Position numbers and translations under genes: made by a program
From: Azospirillum rugosum
Lineage (GTDB): Bacteria; Pseudomonadota; Alphaproteobacteria; Azospirillales; Azospirillaceae
Direction: 5' to 3'
Length of the DNA stretch: 64,000 bases
Assembly: GCF_017876155.1 (NCBI RefSeq)
Contig: NZ_JAGINP010000011.1
Span: 62,001-126,000, forward strand
The notes under the pieces: generated by a model
Database searches by the model: none
The model's input: the letters and a program-made list of their open reading frames with translations, nothing else
What the model was told of the DNA's origin: nothing
Shown here: in pieces, positions 40,220 to 48,547 of the stretch
Layout: every line of letters starts with the position of its first letter
How positions within the stretch are numbered: the stretch's first letter is position 1

Positions 40220-41557
40220 TCACCGGCGCTGCACCTGCACCTGCCCTTCGGCAAAGGCCCGCGCGGCGCCGTGGCTGTCGATGCCCCGCCCGTCCAGTTG
40301 CAGCAGGATCGCCGCCGCCAGTTCCGCCTGGATCAGCGCCGGGGCGAAGACGTCCGGCCGCGGGTGCGGGGCGATGCCGAACGCGGCGCACAGCCGGTCC
40401 AGCGGCGCGCCCTCCAGCGAGCGGTCGAGCGCCGTGGCCAGCCGGCCGAGATCGAGCGACAGTGGCCGTTCCAGCGTGGGCCGTTCCAGCGTGCCCGCCG
40501 GCCCCGCCCGCACGAAGTCGCGTTCCAGCGCGTCGAGCGCCGCGTCCACATCAAGTCCGACGACCATGCAGCCGTGCAGCGCCTCGGCGATCACCGGCCA
40601 GGATTCAGCGAACGACCGCGCCCCCTGCACCATGGCGTCGGTCACGCCGTGCCGGGCGGTGGCCTCCGCGGGAATCGGCCGGCCGGGATCGACGAACAGG
40701 TCCAGCGACAGCGACCGGAAGACGCGCGGCCCGGCCAGCCGCACCGTGCCGACGGCGACAACGGCACGATCGTCCCCGTCAGCCTCCCCCGTGGTCGCGA
40801 CCCACAGGCTGACCATGGGCAGGGTCAGCAGCGGCTCCTCGTCGCCGAGGTGCGGGGCGCGCGACAGCGGCCGCAGCACCACCCGGTCGCCGGCCAGCAG
40901 CGCCGGCGTGTTGACGCTCCGCGCCGGGAAGACCAGCGCGACCCCGGCCTGCAAGCCGAGGTCCCGAACGCGCACCTGAATCTCGCCGCCCTGCGCGCGA
41001 CGCAGCAGGGCGGAGACCATCTGCCCGCTCTCCCGCGCCCGTTCGATGGCGCGGAACAGCTCGGGCCGGGACAGGTGGTCGTAGATGTCGGCGCCCACCG
41101 CGATGCCCAGCTGGCCGGCGGCGGCCGCGTTCAGAAGCTCGACCCGCCCGAAATCGTCCAGCACGACCACCGGCTCCTCCAGGGCCGCCATCACGCCGGT
41201 CAGCCGCGCGCCGCCACCCGCCGCCGCACCGGGCCGGTCGTGGCGCAACGCCTCCGCGGCGGCCTTGGCGAGGCGCCCGGCCTCGTCGTCACGGGCGTCC
41301 TTTGCGAGATCGACGGCCAGCCGACCCCGCGGCGCCGCCAGGGCGTCCCGCAGCCGCTCCACCTCGCGGAAGTGCCGGCCGAGCCGCGCGAAGGCCGCCC
41401 ACAACGCCACCACGCCAAGCGCGACCGCGCCCATGTCGGTGTAGTAGGCCTCGCGGTCGTCGCCGACCAGCCGACCGATGTCCATGCCCAGATAGGCGAA
41501 GGCCAGCCCCGCGACCGCTAGCCCCAGCACCGCCGAACGCCACGCACCGCCCGCCAT
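40220..41557 (-). CDS. Membrane-anchored PAS protein with degenerate DEDDh exonuclease domain
   Basis: A 445-residue protein. Two membrane helices (about 5-25 and 35-60) precede a helical linker, a PAS domain (about 120-225, LEEPVVVLDDFGRVELLNAAA) and a C-terminal DnaQ-like domain (about 265-440). The DnaQ fold is recognisable from VSLWVATTG, FVDPGRPIPAEATARHGVTD and LERDFVRAG, but every catalytic position differs: the D-x-E of Exo I reads W-x-A, the Exo II Asp aligns with Ala, and the Exo III H and D align with Pro. It is therefore probably not an active nuclease. ATG 41557 has a GGGAGG site. It converges with the DUF188 gene. Confidence 0.78.
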   Translation of the reverse strand: MAGGAWRSAVLGLAVAGLAFAYLGMDIGRLVGDDREAYYTDMGAVALGVVALWAAFARLGRHFREVERLRDALAAPRGRLAVDLAKDARDDEAGRLAKAAAEALRHDRPGAAAGGGARLTGVMAALEEPVVVLDDFGRVELLNAAAAGQLGIAVGADIYDHLSRPELFRAIERARESGQMVSALLRRAQGGEIQVRVRDLGLQAGVALVFPARSVNTPALLAGDRVVLRPLSRAPHLGDEEPLLTLPMVSLWVATTGEADGDDRAVVAVGTVRLAGPRVFRSLSLDLFVDPGRPIPAEATARHGVTDAMVQGARSFAESWPVIAEALHGCMVVGLDVDAALDALERDFVRAGPAGTLERPTLERPLSLDLGRLATALDRSLEGAPLDRLCAAFGIAPHPRPDVFAPALIQAELAAAILLQLDGRGIDSHGAARAFAEGQVQVQRR

Positions 41558-41626
41558 CGGGCCGCCTCCCAACGCCAAAACCAGCGTTGAGTCTATCGCT
41601 CCCGATCGTGAACGAAAAGGGAAAGG

Positions 41627-41715
41627 CCGTAGGTTGGGTGAAGCGCAGCGGAACCCAACATCTTCGTCCGGGCGGAGGATGTTGGGTTCCGGCTTCGCCT
41701 GCACCCAACCTACGG
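41627..41715. repeat. GTAGGTTGGGTG palindromic repeat, copy 1
   Basis: CCGTAGGTTGGGTG at the left is the complement of CACCCAACCTACGG at the right; an inner GGAACCCAACATC / GATGTTGGGTTCC pair follows. Two more copies are at 57527-57613 and 62117-62202. Confidence 0.85.
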
Positions 41716-41729
41716 CATCAAGGGCAACA

Positions 41730-42413
41730 TCACTTCTCCGCGAAACAGTACAGCAGACCCGCCCCGCCGGTGCTCTTCAGCGCGTCCTGGCTGCACCCGC
41801 CGCGCGACAGGTGCGAGGAGTTCCAGGACTTAGCCGGCGGGTCGTCGCTCAGCCCGATGCGGTCGCTGTGACCCAGCATCGCGGCGCCCTCCGTCCCGCT
41901 CCGGGTCCAGTTGCCGCAGGTGCGGTCCTCGGCGACGGCGAAGGCGGTGCCGTCCGGCTGGGTTCCGGTCAGGATGTCGTGCATGTTGGGGGTGTCGCCG
42001 CGGCCGTTGACGACCTCGCCTTTCTCCGTCAGGGCGGTCTGCTTGGTCAGGTTGTTGGTGCCGTGCAGCTCCTCCGCGTTGCGGGCGATCACCTGCCCCT
42101 TGGCGTTCTGCCACGGGCCGGCGCCGATGCGCTCGCGGGCGTTCACCGCGTTCTGGCCGGGAATGGCCTGGGTGCTGAGATAGGCCTTCCACGTGCGGTT
42201 CCCGGCGCCGACCGCCTCGGCCAGCTTCTGGCAATGCTGGTCGGCGCCGGCCAGCCCGCCGAGGTCGGCGCCCTTGCCGAGTCCCGTGCTGGTGACGAAG
42301 AAGGTCATGGCGTTGGCGCCGCCGGCCTGCTGCGCCTGGGCACCCCCGCACAGCGCGGCGAGCGCCACCCCGAACATAAGCCCACGAATGGTTCGCACCG
42401 TCGTCCTGTTCAT
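41730..42413 (-). CDS. Exported lectin-fold protein, DUF1554/endostatin-like
   Basis: A 227-residue protein with a signal peptide (MNRTTVRTIRGLMFGVAL, cleavage near GGAQAQQ). The mature part has FFVTSTGLGKGADLGGLAGA and DQHCQKLAEAVG, the pattern of DUF1554 proteins (lectin/endostatin-like fold, first known from Leptospira surface lipoproteins), with paired cysteines (DQHC, RTCGNW, RGGC, LLYCF). ATG 42413 has a GGGAGGA site that abuts three 12-bp tandem repeats. Function unknown. Confidence 0.75.
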   Translation of the reverse strand: MNRTTVRTIRGLMFGVALAALCGGAQAQQAGGANAMTFFVTSTGLGKGADLGGLAGADQHCQKLAEAVGAGNRTWKAYLSTQAIPGQNAVNARERIGAGPWQNAKGQVIARNAEELHGTNNLTKQTALTEKGEVVNGRGDTPNMHDILTGTQPDGTAFAVAEDRTCGNWTRSGTEGAAMLGHSDRIGLSDDPPAKSWNSSHLSRGGCSQDALKSTGGAGLLYCFAEK

Positions 42414-42422
42414 CGTGTTCCT

Positions 42423-42458
42423 CCCTGTTGTTGGCCCTGTTGTTGGCCCCGTTGTTGG
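42423..42458. repeat. Three tandem 12-bp units before a ribosome site
   Basis: CCCTGTTGTTGG occurs twice exactly and once as CCCCGTTGTTGG. The block overlaps the edge of the ribosome site of the DUF1554-like gene (42419-42425). Confidence 0.8.
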
Positions 42459-42865
42459 ACGCATATCGGAACAGTGACGCTCCAGCACCGCGGTTTATTC
42501 CCTACCCTCCGCGCAAATGACAGGCGGCGCCATTTCGCCCGCCTTTTGGCCCCGAATTGTCCACCGCACGGGTGCCGGTCATTCCCTATGCTGCATTCGG
42601 GTTCCTGCGCTCACGGCGTTGCTCCACCAGCGGGCAACGCCCTTTTCGCGCGAATTTATTCCGAATTTCGAACCATTTCGGCGGCGTTACGCGCGCACTA
42701 TTCCCGGAACTCTAAAGAATAACGATAGAATATAGCGGTAGATTTCTTTATCGCGGTTTGCCCATCCACCAACATCTTGTTCGCCGGCAAATTGTTAATC
42801 TCTTTTTAAACTCTATTCTGCACATTTTCGGGACTTTCTCCTTCCCATGCATTTGGAGACTGCTG
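42459..42865. other. Intergenic region with a candidate promoter for the TadG-like gene
   Basis: About 400 bp, AT-rich in its right half. TTGTTA (42793-42798) and TATTCT (42815-42820), 16 bp apart, form a reasonable sigma-70 promoter for the gene at 42866. No gene is seen. Confidence 0.5.
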
Positions 42866-43315
42866 ATGGTGATGGTGTACCACCCCTACTCGCTCCGGCA
42901 GCACGAGGAGCGGCGCAGTGGCAGGAAGGCTGTGGTCGCGGTGCTTTTCGCGCTTGCCGTGCCGCTGGCGGTGGGGGCCGGATACACCATGGACGCGGTG
43001 CGCGGCTACGCGGTGCAGGCGCGGCTGTCGCAGGCGGTGGACGCCGCGGCGCTGGCCGGCGGCCGCGTGATGTTCGACGACCAGCGCGACGGGCACATCC
43101 GCACCTTCTTCTCGATCGCCTTTCCCAACGGGTTCCTGGGGTCCAACACGGCCCCGCTGGCCATCGCCGACGACCCGCGCGCCGGCACGCTGACCGTCAG
43201 CGCGCGCGCCACGGTGAAGGCGCTGTTCACCCGCCTGCTGGGCGGCGACGACGTGACGGTGGAGGCGCACTCCATGGTCCGGCTCGGCGGCGCACACGGC
43301 CGCAAGCCGCAGTAA
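42866..43315 (+). CDS. TadE/TadG-like pilus-assembly protein
   Basis: A 149-residue protein with one N-terminal membrane helix (VVAVLFALAVPLAVGAGYTMD) followed by VQARLSQAVDAAALAGGRVM, the hallmark of TadG-like/TadE-like proteins of Flp pilus systems. The rest is a short periplasmic beta domain. ATG 42866 has a GGAG site eight bases upstream. No other tad/cpa genes are near, so it is an orphan whose role is uncertain. Confidence 0.78.
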   Translation: MVMVYHPYSLRQHEERRSGRKAVVAVLFALAVPLAVGAGYTMDAVRGYAVQARLSQAVDAAALAGGRVMFDDQRDGHIRTFFSIAFPNGFLGSNTAPLAIADDPRAGTLTVSARATVKALFTRLLGGDDVTVEAHSMVRLGGAHGRKPQ

Positions 43316-43333
43316 AGGCGGCTCGGCGCGGCG

Positions 43334-45079
43334 TCAGTCGGCGGGGTCGGCGAGCCAGGGACGGTCCAGGCTCGGCCGGCCGAAGCGGTAGCCCTGGAGC
43401 AGCCGCACCCCTTCCCGCCGCAGCGTCGCCGCTTCTTCGTCGTTCTCCACGCATTCCGCGACGGTGGTCATCCCGAATCCGTTGGCCAGCCCGACCAGCG
43501 TGCGGATGAAGAGAAGCGCGTCCGGCCCGTCCTTCAGCTCGCGGACGAAGGAGCCGTCGATCTTCACGATGTCGATCGGCAGCGCCTTCAGGTGCCGGTA
43601 GGACAGGTACCCCGCCCCGAAATCGTCGAGCGCGGTGCGGCAGCCGAGCGAGCGCACCGCGGCCAGAAAGCCGGCGGTGTCCTCCAGATCCTCGATGGCA
43701 GCGGTCTCCGTGACCTCCAGGATCAGGCGCTGCGCCAGCTCCGGCCGCGCCCCGAGCCGCTTGTCCAGGGCATCGAGCCAAGTGCGGTCGGCCGTCGTCG
43801 TGGCGGACAGGTTGAGCGACAGGACCACGCCCGGGTGCCGCTCCAGCTCCCGCACCGCGTGGTCCAGCGTGTGCAGATCGATGCGCCGCGCCATGCCCAG
43901 ACGTTCGACCGCCGGCATGAAGGCGCCAGCCGGGACCGGCGCACCGTCCGCCGCCATCAGCCGCAGCAGGCATTCGTAGAAGGCGACCTCCGGCCGCCCC
44001 ACCCCGTCCACGCCGCCCCCATCCAGGCCGACCACCGGCTGGAAGGCGAAGCGCAGCCCGTCGGCCTGGAGCGCCGCCTTGACCATCTGCCCGGTCGCCA
44101 GCGCGTTGCGCAGGCCCGTCTGCTTCGGGCTGGTCGCGCGGTGCGGCCAGAAGCAGTCGCCGCCCTGCCGCTTGGCCTCCTGAAGCGCGGTCTCCGCGCG
44201 GGTCATCACCTCGTCCACCCGGCATTGGCCGTTGTCCGCGCCCGCGCATTTGGCGATGCCGCCGGCCGACACCGTGACGAGGATCGGCCCGACCGGCGTG
44301 TCCACCGGCGCCGCCCGCACCGCGCGCAGCAGCTTGTCGGCCACATGGACCATGTCGTCTTCCGGGCAGCGCGGCAGCACGACGCCGAAGATGTCGCCGC
44401 CGGCGCGCCCCACCGTGTCTCCGGGGCGCAGGACGCGCCGCAGCCGGTCCGCCACCTCGCACACCACGGCGTCCGCCGCGGCGTGCCCCATGGCGTCGTT
44501 GACGAGGCCGAGCTTGTCGATGCCCACCGCCAGATACAGGCCGCCGAGCGCCGCGGGGCAGTCGTCGTCCATTTGGCTGGTGCGGCAGGTGCCGGACAGG
44601 GCCTCGCGCAGGCGGTGGCGGTTGACCAGGCCGGTCAGCGGGTCGAAATGGGCCTGGTGTTCCAGTTCGACCTCGTAGGCCTTGCGGCGGTCGATGACGC
44701 GCAGCACGCCGCGCAGGCGCACGGGCATGCCGTCGCCGTCACGTTCCACCTGGCCGCGGTCGTGGACCCAATGCATCCCGCCGTCGGCCAGCCGCAGGCG
44801 GTAGTCGCAGTCGAAGGAGCTTCCCGTCTCGATGTGCTGCGACAGAGCGACGCGGCGCCGCGCCCGGTCCGACCGCTCGATCCGCGCCCGCCACGCCTCG
44901 CCGTAGGCGATCTCCGCGGGCGTGCCCAGCTGGGCCACCGCGCTTCCGGCCCAGGAGATGGAATCGGTGGCGATGTCCCAGGCGTAGGCGATGTCGCCGG
45001 ACGCGTCCAGGGCGGCCGCGATGAGCTGTGCATCCATCGGGGCGTCCATCCGGCCATCGTCCAGGACCAGCAGGTCCAT
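43334..45079 (-). CDS. PAS-GGDEF-EAL cyclic-di-GMP phosphodiesterase
   Basis: A 581-residue soluble protein: PAS (about 15-140), GGDEF (about 145-310) and EAL (about 325-575). The GGDEF motif reads AGGDIF, so the cyclase half is probably inactive. The EAL half keeps the needed residues: Glu in FYECLLRL (ECL in place of EAL), Asn in SLNLSAT, Glu in EVTET, the DDFGAGYLSY pair and Lys in IVKIDGSFV. It should therefore degrade c-di-GMP. ATG 45079 has a GGGGGAG site; an upstream start at 45214 lacks one. Confidence 0.88.
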   Translation of the reverse strand: MDLLVLDDGRMDAPMDAQLIAAALDASGDIAYAWDIATDSISWAGSAVAQLGTPAEIAYGEAWRARIERSDRARRRVALSQHIETGSSFDCDYRLRLADGGMHWVHDRGQVERDGDGMPVRLRGVLRVIDRRKAYEVELEHQAHFDPLTGLVNRHRLREALSGTCRTSQMDDDCPAALGGLYLAVGIDKLGLVNDAMGHAAADAVVCEVADRLRRVLRPGDTVGRAGGDIFGVVLPRCPEDDMVHVADKLLRAVRAAPVDTPVGPILVTVSAGGIAKCAGADNGQCRVDEVMTRAETALQEAKRQGGDCFWPHRATSPKQTGLRNALATGQMVKAALQADGLRFAFQPVVGLDGGGVDGVGRPEVAFYECLLRLMAADGAPVPAGAFMPAVERLGMARRIDLHTLDHAVRELERHPGVVLSLNLSATTTADRTWLDALDKRLGARPELAQRLILEVTETAAIEDLEDTAGFLAAVRSLGCRTALDDFGAGYLSYRHLKALPIDIVKIDGSFVRELKDGPDALLFIRTLVGLANGFGMTTVAECVENDEEAATLRREGVRLLQGYRFGRPSLDRPWLADPAD

Positions 45080-45380
45080 GGCCAGCTCCCCCACCGGGAT
45101 TCCGTCGATCGGTCGCGACACGCCGCCTGCCCCCTTCAGCGCCGCTGCGCCTGTCGGCGCGACTCGGAGTCCCTGCGGGGCTCCCGGCGGTCTCCGGAAA
45201 TACGGGATTAACATCAAATAGTATGCACCGACCCGAAACCGCGGGCAACAGCCGCAGAGGTGCTCCACAATTTTTAAGGATTCGGGAAGCCATCCCCTGC
45301 TAAGGTGCCGGTTCGAGTCGCCCGGAATCCGCAACCCCGCACCGCTCAAGCCCGCCCCCTCCAGCCCCGGACCGCCGCCC
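45080..45380. other. Divergent promoter region
   Basis: About 300 bp between the GGDEF-EAL gene and the small protein gene at 45381. A T-loop-like string at 45306-45316 was tested as a tRNA and fails. No clear promoter element. Confidence 0.45.
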
Positions 45381-45839
45381 GTGTCCAGCATCCCCGCCCT
45401 TCCATCGCCGGCCAGCGCGCAGCCCCAATCGGGGCTCAGCCGCATTCGGCAGATGCTGGCCAGCGATGCCCCGGCGATCCAGCCGGTCCGGCGCGTTCCC
45501 GGCCAGCAGGAGCGTCCGCAGCGGCAGGACGTTTCCGCGACCGATGACGCGCTGAAAGGCGGCAAGAGCGCGCAGTTGGACGGCGCGGACGGAAGCCGGA
45601 CGCGACGGTCGGGCGCCTCCGGCGGCTTCTCGCTGAACACGGATGATGGGGAAAAGCCCGTCACGCCCGGCCCGGTCCCGCTGACCGCGACGCCGAACGC
45701 CGGCTTCGTCGCGCAGAGCATCCACCAGGACGCGATGGGGGATGGCCTGCACATCGAGCCCTGGCCCGCGGCCATCCAGGCCTATGAAAAGGCCGCCGGG
45801 GCCGCCCTGGGCGCGGCGGCCGGCGGCGTTTCGGTCTAA
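45381..45839 (+). CDS. Proline/alanine-rich protein of unknown function
   Basis: A 152-residue protein with a low-complexity, probably disordered first two thirds and a more ordered C-terminus (FVAQSIHQDAMGDGLHIEPW, then a helix AIQAYEKAAGAALG). GTG 45381 is the likely start but has no clear ribosome site. No signal peptide or membrane segment. Third-position GC is high, supporting coding. I do not recognise the family. Confidence 0.6.
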   Translation: MSSIPALPSPASAQPQSGLSRIRQMLASDAPAIQPVRRVPGQQERPQRQDVSATDDALKGGKSAQLDGADGSRTRRSGASGGFSLNTDDGEKPVTPGPVPLTATPNAGFVAQSIHQDAMGDGLHIEPWPAAIQAYEKAAGAALGAAAGGVSV

Positions 45840-45886
45840 GCAGGTTTCTCCAGATCGGGCCATGGGCCCGGCCTGGAGAAACCTGC
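45840..45886. repeat. Long hairpin 1 of a twin pair
   Basis: A 47-bp near-perfect inverted repeat: GCAGGTTTCTCCAG at the left is the exact complement of CTGGAGAAACCTGC at the right, with an imperfect inner stem around CCATGG. It begins at the last base of the stop codon of the preceding gene. Confidence 0.85.
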
Positions 45887-45901
45887 GGACTCTACGGTTT
45901 T

Positions 45902-45950
45902 GCAGGTTTTCCGAGCCCGCCCATGTGTGGGCGGAGTTCGGAAAACCTGC
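45902..45950. repeat. Long hairpin 2 of a twin pair
   Basis: A 49-bp inverted repeat with outer arms GCAGGTTTTCCGA and TTCGGAAAACCTGC and an inner CCGCCC / GGGCGG stem. It shares its GCAGGTTT ends with hairpin 1, 16 bp away. Lacking T runs, they are probably structural terminators or REP-like units between convergent genes. Confidence 0.85.
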
Positions 45951-45961
45951 ATAGGTCCGAA

Positions 45962-47626
45962 TCAGGCGGCGCGGATACCGGCCAGGAAGCTTTCGACCTC
46001 CTGCTTCAGCGTTTCGGACTGGCGGGCCAGTTCACCCGACGCGCCGAGCACCTGGGCGGCGGCCGCTCCGGTCTGGGTGGCCGCCTCGCTCACGTCCACC
46101 ACGTTCATGCTGACCGCGTTCGTGCCGGCATACGCTTCCTGGACGTTGCGGGAAATTTCGGCGGTGGCCGCGCCCTGCTCCTCGATGGCCGAGGCGATGG
46201 AGGTCGCCACTTCGCTCACGGTCGCGATGGTCCGGCTGATGCCGCTGATGGCCTGCGCGGCGCCATTGGTCGCCCCCTGCATCGACGCGATCTGCTGACC
46301 GATGTCTTCCGTAGCCTTGGCCGTCTGGTTGGCCAGGCTCTTCACCTCGCTGGCGACCACCGCGAAGCCCTTTCCGGACTCGCCGGCGCGCGCCGCTTCG
46401 ATGGTCGCGTTCAGCGCCAGCAGGTTGGTCTGCGACGCGATGTTGTTGATAAGCTGCACGATCTCGCCGATCCGCTGCGCCTGCTCGACCAGACCCTGCA
46501 CCTGGGCGTTCGTCTGCTGCGCCTCGCTGACCGCCTGGTCGGCGATGGCGGTGGAGCGTGCCACCTGCCCGCTGATCTCGTTGATCGAGGCGGACAGCTC
46601 CTCCGTGGCCGCCGCGACGGCCTGCACGTTGGCCGACGCCTCCGCCGACGCGCTCGCCGCGGCACCCGCCCCCTCGTTCGTTTGGGCCGCGATGCCCGAC
46701 ATGCTGTTCGCCGTCACGTTCAGTTCGGTGGCGGCGGAGGTCAGGGCGTGCAGGATTCCGCCGACCGTCTTCTCAAAATGGCCGATCAGCCGCTCGATCG
46801 CGAGCGCGCGCTGCTCCTTGGCCGCGCGTTCGCGCGCCTGTTCGGCCTCCAGGCGGTCGGCCGTCTGCAAGGCATCGCGGAAGGTGGAAACGGCGCTGGC
46901 CATGGCCCCGACCTCGTCGTCGCGCGACGCGTCCGACAGGTCCACCCCATAGTCCTTGTGCGTCAGGCGGTCCATGGTCGCGGTCAGGCGGGCCAGCGGC
47001 TGGACGACGCTCCGGCGGGCGATGATCCAGGACAGAAGCGCTCCGGCCAGCATGCCCACGAGGCCGACCGCCGTCATCAGGTCGCGCACGAAGCCTTCGG
47101 TTTGCTCCACCCGCGCGGTGAGGCTTGCGATCTCCTCCGTCCCGGCCACGATGATCGGGTCGGTCAGGGCGGAGGCGGCGCGCTCGCTCTCGCGCACCTC
47201 GGTGCGGAACAGCTCCTGCGCCGCGTCGCGCTTGCCCGACACGGCAAGGTCGCGTGCCTTGACCAGCGTCTCCATCACCCTGGTCTGCAACGGGCCGATT
47301 CGCCCGGCCTGCGCGTTGCCCGACGCGACGAGGAGCTGTTCAAGCAGGCGGTTCTTCTCGCCCATCTCGGCAACGCGAGCGCCAAACCGCTCGGCGATCG
47401 CGGCCTGCCCTGCGGCGTCCTCTACGATCAGGTTCAGCGCATCGCGTTGCAGCGCCCGGCTGACCGACCGCAGTTCCGATGCCGCGAGAACCATCCGGTC
47501 GGTCCGGATCAGGGCTTCGTTGGCGGTGCCAATGCGGTTCAGCCCCCACATCGACGTGGAGCCGATCACCGCCGACACGGCGGACAGCAAGAATACCGGC
47601 AACAGAATTTTGGTGGACAGCTTCAT
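45962..47626 (-). CDS. Methyl-accepting chemotaxis protein
   Basis: A 554-residue chemoreceptor. Membrane helices at about 7-27 and 187-208 bracket a four-helix-bundle-type periplasmic sensor ([20 protein letters not shown]), then HAMP (about 208-262) and the signalling domain with the conserved tip [18 protein letters not shown]. Complete and typical. No adjacent chemotaxis genes; the ligand is unknown. Confidence 0.93.
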   Translation of the reverse strand: MKLSTKILLPVFLLSAVSAVIGSTSMWGLNRIGTANEALIRTDRMVLAASELRSVSRALQRDALNLIVEDAAGQAAIAERFGARVAEMGEKNRLLEQLLVASGNAQAGRIGPLQTRVMETLVKARDLAVSGKRDAAQELFRTEVRESERAASALTDPIIVAGTEEIASLTARVEQTEGFVRDLMTAVGLVGMLAGALLSWIIARRSVVQPLARLTATMDRLTHKDYGVDLSDASRDDEVGAMASAVSTFRDALQTADRLEAEQARERAAKEQRALAIERLIGHFEKTVGGILHALTSAATELNVTANSMSGIAAQTNEGAGAAASASAEASANVQAVAAATEELSASINEISGQVARSTAIADQAVSEAQQTNAQVQGLVEQAQRIGEIVQLINNIASQTNLLALNATIEAARAGESGKGFAVVASEVKSLANQTAKATEDIGQQIASMQGATNGAAQAISGISRTIATVSEVATSIASAIEEQGAATAEISRNVQEAYAGTNAVSMNVVDVSEAATQTGAAAAQVLGASGELARQSETLKQEVESFLAGIRAA

Positions 47627-47938
47627 CGTTGGCTCTCACGCGGGACCATCCGCCAGCGGTTCCCACACCGGCGTCCGCGCAAAGCTTCGCATTTGAACTG
47701 TTAAGAAACCAATACATATCCGCGCATGTCACGCGCCAGGGATCACGCCTGACGGATCGCCCTCAACGGAAGGCGTGCACGGCGCCCTTTCGTTGCGTCG
47801 TTGGTTTGCGCCGGTTGGTCCGCGCCGTTGCCCGGTCCAACCGGCTGTCATCCATCAATCGGAAACGTCAAACCCGGTTCTTGCCCCCGGGACGGTCATA
47901 CGGTCGGCGGATGAACACATCCAGTGCCGCCGTCCGTA
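47627..47938. other. Intergenic region between bfr and a chemoreceptor gene
   Basis: About 310 bp, both neighbours on the minus strand. It should hold the end of the bfr transcript and the chemoreceptor promoter. Only a weak 5-bp CCCGG/CCGGG stem near 47875-47893 is seen; no gene. Confidence 0.45.
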
Positions 47939-48418
47939 TCACTCGTCGCCCTTGTACAGCTGCTCCTGCTGGTAGGCGTTCAGGCCGATGCGCTGGATCA
48001 GGTCCAGCTGGGTTTCCAGCCAGTCGATGTGCTCTTCGGTGTCGTCCAGGATCTCGCGCAGGATCTCGCGGCTCTGGAAGTCGCGCACGGCCTCGCAGTC
48101 GACCATGGCTTCCTGGAGGTTGCCGCGGTTCAGGCTCTCGATGCCGAGGTCGGCGTTCAGCATCTCCGGCAGGTCCTCGCCGATCTTCAGCTTGTGCAGG
48201 TCCTGGAGGTTGGGCAACCCTTCCAGGAACAGGATGCGCTCGATCAGCTTGTCGGCGTGCTTCATCTCGCCGATGGACTCTTCGTAGACCTTCTTGGCGA
48301 TCCGCAGCAGGCCCCAGTTCTTCAGCATCCGGGCGTGCAGATAGTACTGGTTGATGGCCGTCAGCTCGTTGGTCAGGATCGTGTTGAGATGGCGGATGAC
48401 CTTCGGATCACCTTTCAT
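47939..48418 (-). CDS. bfr: Bacterioferritin
   Basis: A 159-residue ferritin-like iron-storage protein of the usual length. The ferroxidase residues are present: Glu in [17 protein letters not shown], the E-x-x-H pair in [19 protein letters not shown], and [14 protein letters not shown] near the C-terminus; the haem Met is in the [15 protein letters not shown] region or near residue 52. ATG 48418 has GGAGGGGAAC upstream. Works with Bfd (6744-6989). Confidence 0.95.
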   Translation of the reverse strand: MKGDPKVIRHLNTILTNELTAINQYYLHARMLKNWGLLRIAKKVYEESIGEMKHADKLIERILFLEGLPNLQDLHKLKIGEDLPEMLNADLGIESLNRGNLQEAMVDCEAVRDFQSREILREILDDTEEHIDWLETQLDLIQRIGLNAYQQEQLYKGDE

Positions 48419-48547
48419 GTTCCCCTCCGTGTTGAACCGTCGCGCGGGCGTGTACCCCCGGCTCCATTTCCCGTAATCGGCGTGTGGGGAAGTGTAAGCG
48501 CTACGGCGTAAAAGACAAACCACTTTGGCCGTACATTAGAACTTTCG

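Noticed and set aside
42459-42488. Longer N-terminus for the DUF1554-like protein (with a PTTG repeat)
   Set aside because: It would add the translated 12-bp repeats before a good signal peptide, and the strong ribosome site directly precedes ATG 42413.
45296-45325. GGTTCGAGTC string resembling a tRNA T-loop
   Set aside because: The flanking bases do not pair as a T stem, and no acceptor, D or anticodon arm can be placed.
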